From positions 1 to 64,000 of the forward strand of contig CAWIHZ010000026.1 of the NCBI GenBank assembly GCA_963835955.1: 64,000 bases of DNA, given 5' to 3'. The notes beneath the pieces are model-generated. The model saw only the letters and a list, made by a program, of their open reading frames with translations, had not been told where the DNA came from and did no database searches. The translations under genes and the position numbers were made by a program. Each line of letters opens with the position of its first letter. Position 1 is the first letter of the stretch. Positions 1 through 9,100 of the stretch are shown here, piece after piece. The DNA comes from Roseiarcus sp963835955 (lineage in GTDB: Bacteria > Pseudomonadota > Alphaproteobacteria > Rhizobiales > Beijerinckiaceae).

Positions 1-1420
1 TCGAACAGCGCCAGCGCAAACCCGAGAAGGGCGACGACATCCTGCTTTCGGTCATCACCGACGGCCGCCACGCCGCGATCGACCTCAGGTTCGTCAACCC
101 CGAGCAACCGGACGGTATCCGAGAACAAACTGAAGACCATGATCGCCAAGGTCTTCGAAATCTGGCGCAGTGACGTCCGATCGCCGCTACTTTCATGCCT
201 GGATGGCGCGCCGGACCCGATCCCCGGCGCGACGCAAATGGTCTTCTCCGACCTCGGTACGCCGTCCGTCGCCGAGGCTCGCGGCTTTTCCGCCTATCTT
301 TGGGCGAGGGAGAAGCTGATCGCGCTTGGGGTCCCCGCGTCCGAGATCGCCTTCATGCAGGACCACAAGCGCTCCGCCGCCAAGCAGCGCCTGTTCAACG
401 ACATGAACGCCGGCAAGAAGCGGATTCTCGACCGGCTCCTCCGAGACCATGGGCACCGGCGTCAACGCCCACAGACGGCTCGTCGCGCTCCACCATCTCG
501 ACGTGCCGTGGCTCCCCTCCCAGGTCGCCCAGCGCGAAGGCCGGATCGAGCGCCAGGGCAACCAGAACGACGAGATCGAGCTCTTCGCCTACGCGACCAA
601 GGGAAGCGTCGACGCGACCGGCTGGCAGACGCTCGAGCGCAAGGCGCGCTTCATCGACATGGCCATGTCCGGCGATCCGTCGATCCGGCGGATCGAAGAC
701 GTCGGAGCGCAAGCCAATCAGTTCGGTCTCGCCAAGGCGATCGCATCCGGCGACCAGCGCCTCATCCACAAGGCGGGCCTAGAGGCGGAGATCGCCCGCC
801 TGGAGCGCCAGCGGGACAATCATTTCGACGAGCAGATCGCGATCCGCCGCAAGATCGACCGCCTCGGCCGCGACGCGGACGAGGGGCGCATCCGCATCTC
901 TCAGATCGAGGCCGACATCGCAAAGCGCAAGCCGACCCGAGGCGACGCGTTCGAGATGACGGTCGACGGCAAAGGGTTCCGCGAACGGAAGGACGCCGGC
1001 GGCTTGCTTCTCATGCACGTCCGCAAGGCCGAGACCGAGAAGCCATTCAGGCCGCGAAGGATCGGCGCCGTCGGCGGGTTCGATCTGCGTCTCGGCCGGG
1101 ACATGTTCGGCTGGCCGGCGCTCCTCATAGCGCTGACCCGACGTGATGAAACCGTCAGGTGCGAGACCGACCTGACCCCGCTCGGGCTCATCTCCCGGCT
1201 CGAGCACGCTCTCACACGCTTCGAAGCGAACCTTGCCGAGATGAGAGGCGTGATCGCGCAGGCGGAGACCTGGCTGCCGTCGCTCAAGTCGCGCCTCGGC
1301 GTCCCGTTCGCGCTTCAGGGCGAGCTAGACGACAAGCTCGCCGAGCTTGCCGCGATCAACGCGTCTCTCGCGGCGACGACCGCGGACGCCGATCCATATC
1401 CGGTCGCCGAAGCCGCCTGA
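1..1420 (+). pseudogene. C-terminal part of a plasmid-type DNA methylase/helicase, frameshifted
   Basis: This is the 3' end of a large protein that enters from the left edge. The reading passes through three frames: frame 3 up to about base 115, frame 1 to about base 430, then frame 2 to the stop at 1418-1420. The joined protein has a superfamily 2 helicase C-terminal half with motif VI, QREGRIERQGNQND, at about 535-575. A long charged, coiled-coil-like tail follows. The layout matches the very large N6-methylase/helicase proteins of alphaproteobacterial plasmids (family knowledge); the methylase part would lie outside the window. At least two single-base shifts mean it is broken or misread here. 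The identification as an SF2 helicase tail is firm, the exact subfamily is not. Confidence 0.65.
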
Positions 1421-1453
1421 TCTCTTTCTCCACCACTTCCAAAGGAAATCGCC

Positions 1454-1951
1454 ATGCTCTCCGCAGCGCTCACGCGCGCCTTGACCATGCCTGCCTTCGT
1501 CGCCGCCGATTTCGTCCCGACCCAATGGGACACCGCCGAACAGAAGGCCAAATTCGCCAACGCGCTCTTGACGTTCGTAGCCCAGAACTTTCCGCGGTCG
1601 AAGTTTCACGAGAGCTTCTATCGTCGGCTCTCGAACACGTTCGGGCACATAGCCCATTACAATTGCGATCAATTTTACGACCACTTCTTCCGCACCGGCA
1701 AGCACAAGCTCGAATTCCTCGAGCAGTGCGTGCCATGGTCCTGGCACGGCGATCCGACGTACACCTATTCCGACGTCGAGCGCGCCGTCGCCGGGCGTCT
1801 CACGCAAAGCCAGATCGTCGCGATCCTCAGGTCGCAAATCGCGGTCGAGCGCAGGCGACGGGAGCTCGCGCTTCTTTCTGAGCTCAAGGCCCGCTACGAG
1901 CCGATCGCCGCGGCGCCGGCGACCGCTGAGATCCCGGACCTGTTCGGCTGA
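1454..1951 (+). CDS. Conserved hypothetical protein of plasmid backbone
   Basis: An intact 165-residue gene starting 33 bases after the helicase tail and reading the same way, so probably cotranscribed with it. An AGGA-like ribosome site (TCCAAAGGAAATCGCC) precedes the ATG. The protein has no signal peptide or membrane segment. It is rich in Phe, His and Tyr in the middle (FYRRLSNTFGHIAHYN, then a DHFFRTGKHKLEFL stretch) and has a charged helical C-terminus ending PDLFG. I do not recognise a catalytic motif. The gene position, between a methylase/helicase and a ParB-like protein, suggests it belongs to a plasmid maintenance or transfer module; that is inference only. Confidence 0.6.
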   Translation: MLSAALTRALTMPAFVAADFVPTQWDTAEQKAKFANALLTFVAQNFPRSKFHESFYRRLSNTFGHIAHYNCDQFYDHFFRTGKHKLEFLEQCVPWSWHGDPTYTYSDVERAVAGRLTQSQIVAILRSQIAVERRRRELALLSELKARYEPIAAAPATAEIPDLFG

Positions 1952-3190
1952 TCCTCCCCCGGCCGCGGCGAGGCCCGACGGTTGAGCCGAGCCAAAATCA
2001 GAAATCATGACGAGAAGGGCCAACGAGCACGGCCGCGCGCCCGCCGCAAAGGGTGGGTTCGGCCGGCCGCTTCGCTGGTCCGGACCAATCCCGGCGCGTT
2101 GCGCCGCCTTTGCCCCGGTCCCGCGCCCGCGCTCCCGGGGTTCGCGGTTCGGAGAAGCCTGCCGAACCAGAAAGAACAGGAGCAAGGATAATGGAACAGA
2201 CAATCGAACTGCGCATCGTCGATCCCAAGACCCTGAATTACGCCGACAAGCGAGACCCGCGGCAGGCCCCCGCCGATCGCCTGTCCGACGCAGCCCTCAA
2301 AGCCAACAGCAATGCGATCGGATTCGTTCCGCCTCCGCTCTTCTCCGAAGAGGAGGACGGGACCCTCACCATCATCGCCGGCCGCCGCCGCATCCGGAGC
2401 GCCATCGCCAACAAGCTCAAAGAGATGGCGATCCTCGTCAAACCGGCCGATCCGCTCGACGACATGCGCGCCGTCGCCGAAAACGTCGTGCGCGCGCCGA
2501 TGTCGCCCGTCGATCTCTGGCGGTCCATTGAAGATCTCGCCTCGAAGAACTGGACGGAGGAAGCGATCGCGACGGCCTTCGCCGTGCCGCTCCGACAGGT
2601 CCGCAAGCTCCGGCTCCTTGGAAACATCCATCCCGCGATGCTCGAGCACATGGGCCGCGGCGACATGCCCGACGAGCGATACCTCCGCACGATTGCCGCC
2701 GCGCCACTCTCCGAACAGGCCGCCGTCTGGACCAAGCAGAAGCCGAGGAAGGGCCAGACGGCCGCCTGGTACGCGATCGCCAATTCCCTCACGAAACGCC
2801 AAATGTTCGCACGCGACGCGAAGTTCGGGGAGAAAGAGCAGGCCGCGTTCGGCATCGTCTGGACCGAAGACCTCTTCGCCCCGGCCGACGAGGATAGCCG
2901 CTACACGACCGACGTCGACGCCTTTCTCGGCGCGCAGCTCGCCTGGCTCGAAGCCAACGTTCCGAAGAACGGGGAAATCGTTCAGGTCGACGAATATGGC
3001 GCTGCCCGGCTCCCGAAGGGCGCGACCCGGGTCTGGGGCGGCAAACCCGGGAAGAAGGACCGCGTCGCGCTCTCCGTCGACCCACGAAACGGGGCGGTCA
3101 GCGAGGTCTATTTCACGCCCCCTGCCCCCGCTGCAAAGGCGCCGAAGACCGGCGCCGGCGCCGGCGACGATGCTCCGGCTCCTGAGCTTA

Positions 3191-4504
3191 GGCGTTGTCC
3201 GCGAACTATCGCTTCGGCTAGGGCAGGTTTGGGGTGATCGTATAATTCCATTCGCCGTGAAAGTCGTGGCGGGTGAGATTGACGGCTTCGATCTCGTCGT
3301 CCGACACTTTGAGGCCGGCGGGATAGGCGTTTGGGTCGAGTTCGCAGCGCACTTTGAGGCCGGTCGTCGTCGTTGTTGCGGCGATCAGTTGGACGATGAC
3401 CTGGTGGCTGACGAGCGGCTTTCCGCGCCAGTTGCTGGTGATGAACGAGAACAGGCGATGCTCGATCTTGTTCCATTTGCTTGTGCCGGGCGGCAGGTGG
3501 CAGACGGTGATCGGCACGCTGAGTTCGTCGGCGAGCTTCTGCAGTTCCAGCTTCCACAGCCGCACGCGTGAGCCGTTGCTGCCGCCGCCGTCGGCCGTGA
3601 TCAACAAACTGCGGGCGTTCGGATAGCGCTCCGCCCCATGAGCCTCCACCAGGCGCGAATGGCGTTGACCGCGAAGGCCGCCGTGTCGTGGTCGATGCCG
3701 ACACTGACCCAGCCTTGCGCGATGTCGTAGACGCCGTAAGGCACGGCCCGCCCGAGTTCCGGGATGATGAAGTCATGAACGCGGACTTCCTCTGGCGAGC
3801 CCTGCGGCCGCCATTCGCGCCCGGCGTTCTTGAAGTCGCCGACCAGCTCCTTCTTCTTTGTGTCGACGGAGATTGCTGGTTCGCCTGCAGCGAGCGCTTC
3901 CTTCACGCGATCGTTGATATAGTGGAACTGCGCGTCGCGATCGGGATGGTTCGAGCCTTCCCGCGTCTTGCGATTGGACTGCAAGCTGTAGTCGAGCTTG
4001 CGCAGGAGATCGCCCACAAGCGTGCGCCCGACGGCGTGGCCCATGTCCCGCAAGCTCTGGCTGAGCTTGCGAAGGCTCTTGCAGGTCCACAATAGCGGCG
4101 ATTGCGGATCGCCGCGCGTCGTCGGCTCAAGAAGAGAGCGCAGATCCTCCAGCAGGCTCGCGTCCGTCTCGCTCGCCGGCTTGCGGCCGCCGCCCGCCCG
4201 GCGCACGCGCTCCGCGTCAACCTTCTCGCCGCCGCGCAACTCGCTCAGCGCCCGCCCAATCGTGCTGCGCGCAAGCCCCGTGGCCCGCGAAACGGCGGCG
4301 ATCCCGCCGCGTCCCGCACTCAGCGCTTCCGCCGCCGCAAACCGTCGCCGACCGCGCTCATCGAGCACCGGATCGAGCGTCGCAAACCGCAACCGAATAG
4401 CCGATTTATCAATCATGCCAGCATGCTATAGAATGCCGTCCGCCGACGGAATCCATCCAACTCAAATCTGACCTAAAACGATTTAACTATTCGCGGACGG
4501 AGCC
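3191..4504 (-). mobile_element. ISAzo13-family insertion sequence, 1314 bp
   Basis: The ends are inverted repeats: GGCGTTGTCCGCGAAC at 3191 and, on the opposite strand from 4504, GGCTCCGTCCGCGAAT. The element is flanked by TTA at 3188-3190 and TTA at 4505-4507, a 3-bp target duplication. Removing the element and one TTA restores an open ParB-like gene, which fixes the borders to the base. It carries a single transposase on the minus strand, which is frameshifted, so this copy is probably inactive. Confidence 0.85.
3218..4416 (-). pseudogene. ISAzo13 family transposase, frameshifted
   Basis: Two overlapping reading frames make one DDE-type transposase of about 399 residues. The N-terminal piece (4416 down to about 3640) begins MIDKSAIRLRFATLD and contains a helix-turn-helix (VSRATGLARSTIGRAL) and the first acid in ISVDTKKKELVG. 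The C-terminal piece (to 3218) has LLITADGGGSNGSRVRLWK and HLPPGTSKWNKIEHRLFS, which carry the remaining acidic residues. The shift lies near 3640 in a run of four G (minus strand), where a fifth G would restore the frame. This type of transposase cuts and pastes the IS (family knowledge). The shift is therefore a homopolymer loss or a read error rather than a programmed site. Confidence 0.8.
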
Positions 4505-5322
4505 TTAAGGTCCGTCCCGACATCACCCAGAATGGCCGCGAGATGATCGGCGAGATGCGCACCGAGGCGCTCGTCAACGCGCTCGGACGCGAGAGCGTCA
4601 CAAGCGAGACGCTCGTCGGGCTTCTCGTCCTCGCTATGGCGGCGGACAACGTCTCCATCCGCACCCATCAATACGTCCCGATCCAATCGATCGTCAGCGC
4701 GATCGCCGAGGGGGGCAAGCTGACCAACGACAGCGCGCTCATCCACAGAACGGCGATCAAGGTTCTTCAGACCGTGCTGAACTGCCGCCTCGCCTATGGC
4801 GAGGGCGGCGGGCTCGCCGCCCGCATTGCCGGCGACGCGATCGGCGCCGACGCCGACCTCCCGCACATGGGGACCGAGGAGTTCCTTGCGTGCCTCTCAC
4901 GCGCCGCGCTCGAGGCCGAGGCCAGCCGACATCGCGTTCTTCCGCGCGGCCGCGTCAAGGACACCCGGGCTGCGCTGATCGAGCAGGTTCGCGAAACCCG
5001 TCTCGTCCTGCCGGCCGCCCAATTCGTGCTCACCGAACAGGAAAGCTCAGACTTCGCCAAGAAGGGCTCCTACTACGCCTACGACGACGAGGCCGAGGGC
5101 GACGAGGAGGGCGACAAGACCGTCGACCCTTCCACCACTCCTGAGGACGCGGACCTCGACCACGACGATGGCGACGTCGACCAGATCGCGGCGCGTGAAA
5201 TCGAGGCCGCCGATCACGCCGACACCGGTTACCAGGCGCGCGACTAGGGCCAGACCGGGCGCGGCCGCCTGGGGCCTAAAGGCCCTCAGCGGCGCGCCCG
5301 CGATCATGAAGGAGATCCGCGG

Positions 5323-5753
5323 ATGACCCATGTCATCATCCCTTGCGGCGCGAAGAAGGCGTAGAGCGGCCGCCCTGCCAGCCTCCCTTACGAAGGCACG
5401 TACTTTCGCGTCTGCCGAGCCCCATGCCCGGTCCGTCGCCGGAGACGACGACATCCGCATCCCCTCGGCAAAGCATGGCTTGGTCTCTTTTTCCGCCTCG
5501 CTAGAATCTAACGATACCTGCTTCGGCCAGGAGGGGCGCATCTCACACGACGAGCTCGCCCGCTAGGCCAAAGCGCTTGGTTGGCGGCCGAGCGCCGTCA
5601 TCGTCCGCGGCGGCGTCCATTACGTCCTCGCCGCGCGCCACGCCTTCCCGGAGGCTCGCGCCCTCTCCGACACGATTCGCCGAGGCCGGCGGCGCCGACC
5701 TCGGCCGTCAAGTCGGCCGGCTACCGATGAACCGCAGCCGCCTGCCCCTCTGA
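5323..5753 (+). pseudogene. DUF6884-like protein, degraded
   Basis: The start codon at 5323 follows GAAGGAGATCC. It opens MTHVIIPCGAKK and then hits TAG at 5356-5358. Reading through gives YEGTYFRVCRA, a shift leads into HARSVAGDDDIRIPSAKHGL, and a second in-frame TAG at 5564-5566 separates ISHDELAR from AKALGWRPSAVIV. These pieces together match the layout of DUF6884 proteins (Cys-Gly-Ala-x-Lys start, then a SAKHGL motif), small proteins common on plasmids and of unknown function. Two stops plus one frameshift make this decay rather than a single read error. The pattern is seen directly; the family name rests on recalled motifs. Confidence 0.6.
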
Positions 5754-5799
5754 CACTCACGCGCGGCGACTCCGCCGCGCTCTTCCCGGGGAGCGAACC

Positions 5800-6060
5800 A
5801 TGAGACACGTCGCATTTGCAGACAGCGCCGGCGTCATCCGCATTGGCAAGCGCTGCCCCAAGGGCGCGCTCCCGATCGGCCGGCGTCGCCACTTCTTCAC
5901 CTTGCATGGCGCCATCTCCGCTGTCGCGAGGCTCGCCTACGACAACGAGACCTTGCTCGTGCCCGGCGTTCCCGAGGCCAAGACGGACGACGAAGACCTC
6001 AACGTCGTCGTCGCGTTCGCCAAGGCCGTCGAGACGCGGCTCGAGGAGCACGTCTCATGA
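5800..6060 (+). CDS. Small conserved hypothetical protein (plasmid backbone)
   Basis: An 86-residue protein, MRHVAFADSAGVIRIG at the start, with no membrane segment or recognisable catalytic motif. The start ATG at 5800 follows CCGGGGAGCGAACC, a reasonable ribosome site. Its stop overlaps the start of the next gene by four bases (ATGA), so the two are translationally coupled. The C-terminal half is acidic. It probably belongs to the same plasmid accessory operon as its neighbour. I do not recognise a function. Confidence 0.55.
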   Translation: MRHVAFADSAGVIRIGKRCPKGALPIGRRRHFFTLHGAISAVARLAYDNETLLVPGVPEAKTDDEDLNVVVAFAKAVETRLEEHVS

Positions 6061-6308
6061 CGCCTCAGCACCTCACGCGCCGGCTCGCCGCGCGCAAACT
6101 TGCGGCCGACCGGCTTGCGACCGATCTCATCGTCGATTGCAAGCGCGCCGCGTCCGGCCGGAACGGAAAGCGCGTTGACCCCGCCCGCTGGACGGAAACC
6201 GACTGGCGTCAATATCTAAACGCCGCGGCCCGATCGCCCGCAATTTCGCGGCTCGCGCCGCTCTACCACGCGATCGGCGACATCGAGGCCGCTCTTTGCG
6301 AACGTTGA
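6057..6308 (+). CDS. Small conserved hypothetical protein coupled to the upstream gene
   Basis: An 83-residue basic N-terminus protein (MTPQHLTRRLAARKLAADR) that starts inside the stop of the preceding gene through an ATGA overlap. It is predicted helical, with two helices split by NGKRVDPARWTETDWRQYL. No known motif is visible. Tight coupling with the upstream 86-residue gene suggests that the two products work together, which is inference. Confidence 0.55.
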   Translation: MTPQHLTRRLAARKLAADRLATDLIVDCKRAASGRNGKRVDPARWTETDWRQYLNAAARSPAISRLAPLYHAIGDIEAALCER

Positions 6309-6378
6309 CGCCCAACCACCGCCCCGCCCAGCCCTCTCTGTCGCGCCCATCGGCAATTCGTGATAAACAGAGGGTTCC

Positions 6379-6975
6379 ATGAACCTTGCCCTACGCAAAC
6401 CCATGACGCTCGCCGAATTCCTCGAATGGGAGGAACGGCAGCCCCTGCGCTACGAATTCGACGGCGTCGGCCCCGTCGCCATGACGGGCGGAACAGCCGG
6501 TCACGCAGACGTCCAACGAAACCTCGCGATCGCCGTGGGTGGACGACTTCGCGGCAAGCCGTGCCGCTTCTACGGCAGCGACCTCAAATTCCAGGTCGCG
6601 GAGGGCCACGTCCGCTATCCTGACGGTATGGTCGTCTGCTCCCCGGTCGACCGAACCGCCACCGTCGTTTATGACCCCGTCGTCGTCTTCGAAGTGCTGA
6701 GCCCAAGCACAGCGCGCGACGACAGGATCGTCAAAGCCCGCGAGTATCAGGCCACTCCGTCCGTCCAGCGCTACGTCATGCTCGAACAGGACGCCGTCGG
6801 CGCTACCGTCTACGCCCGCTCCGGCAATGCCTGGACGCACGAAATCCTGGTCGCCAACTCGATTCTCGCCCTGCCTGAGATCGAGGTCGAGCTCCCCCTT
6901 GCGGACCTCTACGAAGGGATCGTCTTCGAGGAGCACGACCAGTCCGATCAGCCTCCCGAATCCGGGGCCACTTAA
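6379..6975 (+). CDS. Uma2 family (DUF820) putative restriction-endonuclease-fold protein
   Basis: An intact 198-residue protein. It shows the Uma2/DUF820 layout: MTLAEFLEWEERQPLRYEF near the N-terminus, a GTAGHADVQRNLA helix, then VRYPDGMVVCSP with the PD motif at about residue 80, VVFEVLSPSTARDDRIVKA with the Glu-x-Leu-Ser-Pro-Ser core at about 105-120, and a closing AREYQATPSVQRYVML. The family adopts a PD-(D/E)xK nuclease fold (family knowledge), but most members have no proven target. The start at 6379 follows CAGAGGGTTCC. The gene is followed by a strong hairpin at 7061-7097. It is commonly found in plasmid and island regions, as here. Confidence 0.8.
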   Translation: MNLALRKPMTLAEFLEWEERQPLRYEFDGVGPVAMTGGTAGHADVQRNLAIAVGGRLRGKPCRFYGSDLKFQVAEGHVRYPDGMVVCSPVDRTATVVYDPVVVFEVLSPSTARDDRIVKAREYQATPSVQRYVMLEQDAVGATVYARSGNAWTHEILVANSILALPEIEVELPLADLYEGIVFEEHDQSDQPPESGAT

Positions 6976-7060
6976 CCTTCTCCTCGCAGCGAGTTCTTGC
7001 GCCTTCGCCGGCGCGCCCAAGAAACGCCGGCAACGTCCGACCTCCCTCGCCGATATTTTG

Positions 7061-7097
7061 GCCCGCTGAACGCTTTCAACGCTTAGCGGGCCTTTTT
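7061..7097 (+). terminator. Rho-independent terminator downstream of the Uma2 gene
   Basis: GCCCGCTGAACG at 7061-7072 can pair with CGCTTAGCGGGC at 7080-7091 with a few mismatches, leaving a short loop, and a run of five T follows. It lies about 85 bases after the Uma2 stop and is the likely end of that transcript. Confidence 0.65.
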
Positions 7098-7231
7098 CAT
7101 GGGCTGTTTCGAAGGCTTGTAATGCACTCTCTCCGAGGGCGTCACCCGGCGGGCGTGCTCTTGATCGGGGCTGTCGGAGGCCGAGGCGGGCGCCGAACGC
7201 GCCTTCCCTTCGCTCTCGTGTTCGCGAGCCC

Positions 7232-7366
7232 CTATCGGGTCGCGGTCGAGAATATCCGATGCTGAACCCTGTCGCCCGGCGAATGCCCAATCGCCTGCGC
7301 CGTCCCCGCGTTCAGTTCGATCACCGCCTCAACCGCGACGCCAGGCGTGAGGAAATCATCCGACAT
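7232..7366 (-). pseudogene. DUF192-like C-terminal remnant
   Basis: On the minus strand a 44-codon stretch starting MSDDFLTPGVAVEAVIEL continues to GDRVQHRIFSTATR and ends TAG. The pattern of an aliphatic strand, NAGTAQAIGHSPGDRV, resembles the C-terminal end of DUF192 (UPF0127) proteins. The expected N-terminal half is not found upstream, where the sequence soon meets the IS630 copy at 7444. I read it as a remnant left by mobile-element activity. It could also be a chance open frame. Confidence 0.35.
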
Positions 7367-7444
7367 TGGTTGCTCGGTATCCCTCCGGCGGCGGCCGCCT
7401 TGATCGCGAGCGGCGTCGTCGCGGAGGGTGTGACCTTAATGCTA

Positions 7445-8680
7445 GTGGCTCACGTCATTGCGTTTGATGGCAATGTGTGAATCTGTGCTGTCGCGATCGA
7501 GCGATGGAGATGATTCGTGGCCTGCAAAGAGATTGCCGTCAAGAAATACGTGGTCAGGCTGAGCGAGGAGGAACGGGCTCGGCTCGAGGAGTTCATCCGC
7601 AAGGGCAAGCGCGCCGGGCATTTGTTGACGAAAGCGCGCATTCTGTTGAAAGCGGATGTTTCGGAGGCCGGCGACGGATGGAGCGACAGCCGAATCGCCG
7701 AGGCGCTGGACACCAGCATCCCGACGATCGAGCGGACGCGACGGCAACTTGTCGAGGAAGGCTTTGAAGCCGTCTTGACCCGCAAGTACAATCCCAATTC
7801 GGCCCCGCGACGGATTTTCGACGGCGCTGCGGAAGCCAAGCTGATCGCTTTGGCCTGTGGGCCGGCGCCGACGGGCCACGCCAAATGGAGCTTGCGTCTT
7901 CTGGAGGAGAAGGTCGTCGAACTGCAGATCGTCGAGAGCGCCAGCGACAACACGATCGGACGGACGCTCAAAAAAACATTCTCAAGCCCCATCTCAAGCA
8001 GCAATGGGTGATCGCGCCCGAGGCCAGCGCGGCCTTTGTCGCCAACATGGAAGAGGTGCTGGAAGTCTACCAAAGGCCGCATGATCCCAGGCGCCCCCTC
8101 GTATGCCTCGATGAAACGTCGAAGCAACTCATCGTCGAGACGCGCAAGCCGATCGCCGCCAAGCCGGGACAACCGGCGCGTCACGACTACGAATACGAAC
8201 GCCATGGCGTGGCCAATCTGTTCATGATGTTCGCGCCGCTGGAAGGCTGGCGCCACGTGAAAGTCACCGACCGTCGCGCGGCCGTCGATTACGCTCATGC
8301 GCTCAAGGATCTGTCCGACACGCATTTTCCCGACGCGGACAAAATCGTTCTGGTCCAGGACAATCTCAATACGCACACGACCGCCTCGCTCTACGAAGCC
8401 TTTCCCGCCGCCGAAGCGCGTCGCCTCGTCGAAAGGTTCGAATGGCATTACACGCCCAAGCACGGAAGCTGGCTCGACATGGCCGAGTCCGAACTCGCCG
8501 TCCTCTCGACCCAGTGCCTCGATCGCCGCATCCCCAACAAGCCGGAACTGACCGCGGAGGTCGCCGCCTGGGAACAACACCGCAACAAACGTCACGCCAA
8601 GGCCGACTGGCAATTCACAACCGCCGACGCCCGCGTCAAACTCGCGAGGCTATACCCTCAGTTCGCGTGACTCGGGCCAC
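7445..8680 (+). mobile_element. IS630-family element, copy A (1236 bp)
   Basis: TA dinucleotides at 7443-7444 and 8681-8682 flank the element, as expected for IS630 elements, which duplicate TA. The ends begin GTGGC and finish GCCAC. It carries one transposase read from two overlapping frames. The insertion is in the loop of an inverted repeat: GTGACCTTAA just left and TTAAGGTCAC just right of the element. A second, related element of exactly the same length lies at 29416-30651. Confidence 0.8.
7517..8670 (+). CDS. IS630 family transposase made by -1 frameshifting
   Basis: The first frame (7517-8011) starts MACKEIAVKKYVVRL and holds the helix-turn-helix DNA-binding part. The second frame (to 8670) contains the catalytic DDE set: CLDETSKQL, VLVQDNLNTHT and WLDMAESELAVL. 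A shift of -1 at a run of seven A (CTCAAAAAAACATTC near 7968-7982) joins them into a 384-residue protein. The same run, with the same shift, is conserved in the related copy at 29430-30579, which argues for programmed slippage rather than decay. The enzyme excises and inserts the IS at TA dinucleotides (family knowledge). Confidence 0.82.
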
Positions 8681-8701
8681 TAGCCTTAAGGTCACGTAGA
8701 G

Positions 8702-9100
8702 ATGGATGGGAAGGTCCTCGGGTTCGAGCGCCGACGTCGCTGGAGCAAGGACGAGAAGGCGCGGATCATCGAAGAGACGCTGGCGCCGGGCGCCGTGGTG
8801 AGCGAGGTCGCACGACGGCATGGCGTTGCGCAGGGTCTGCTCTTCACATGGCGAAGGCTGGCGCGCACGGCTGAGCCGATCAGGAGAGACGGCTCGATCT
8901 TGCTCCCAGTCGAGATCGACGTGACGGCGCCGCGGCCCGTGCCAGAGGCGACGAGGCCATTGCGAGCTGCAACGAACGGGCGACGACCGAAGCCCGGAAC
9001 GATCGAGATCGAACTCGGCTCCGGGAACCGCGTGCGCGTCGATAACGACGTCGACGCCGACGCGCTTCGGCGGGTTCTGAGCGTTCTGGGCGAATCATGA
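8702..9100 (+). CDS. tnpA: IS66 family accessory protein TnpA
   Basis: A 132-residue protein with an N-terminal winged or helix-turn-helix motif typical of IS66 orf1 products: FERRRRWSKDEKARIIEETL followed by VSEVARRHGVAQGLLFTWRR. The C-terminal part (IEIELGSGNRVRVDNDVD, then ALRRVL) also fits. It overlaps tnpB by four bases (ATGA at 9097-9100). IS66 elements need three proteins; this is the first. IS630 copy A lies only 21 bases upstream, so the left end of the IS66 element is split off from it. Confidence 0.85.
   Translation: MDGKVLGFERRRRWSKDEKARIIEETLAPGAVVSEVARRHGVAQGLLFTWRRLARTAEPIRRDGSILLPVEIDVTAPRPVPEATRPLRAATNGRRPKPGTIEIELGSGNRVRVDNDVDADALRRVLSVLGES

Larger units (their letters stand above)
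2191..5247 (+). pseudogene. ParB/RepB-like partition protein gene interrupted by ISAzo13 element
   Basis: The 5' part (2191-3190) and the 3' part (4508-5247) join exactly in frame if the insertion plus one TTA copy is removed, giving 579 residues. The N-terminal half has the ParB-fold nuclease-like box IIAGRRRIRSA (about residue 65) and a following helical DNA-binding region with AVPLRQVRKLRLLGN. The C-terminal half ends in a very acidic tail (DDEAEGDEEGDK). The ATG at 2191 is chosen because AGGAG lies 9 bases upstream; an in-frame extension back to 2053 has no such site. ParB-like proteins bind centromere-like sites and segregate plasmids (family knowledge). No parA lies nearby in the window. 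In its present state the gene encodes only the first 330 or so residues plus a short IS-derived tail. Confidence 0.75.

Noticed and set aside
7259..7480. A plus-strand gene of 73 codons before IS630 copy A
   Set aside because: Its end lies inside the IS, and the composition is Arg-rich. The minus strand gives a more protein-like reading (DUF192-like).
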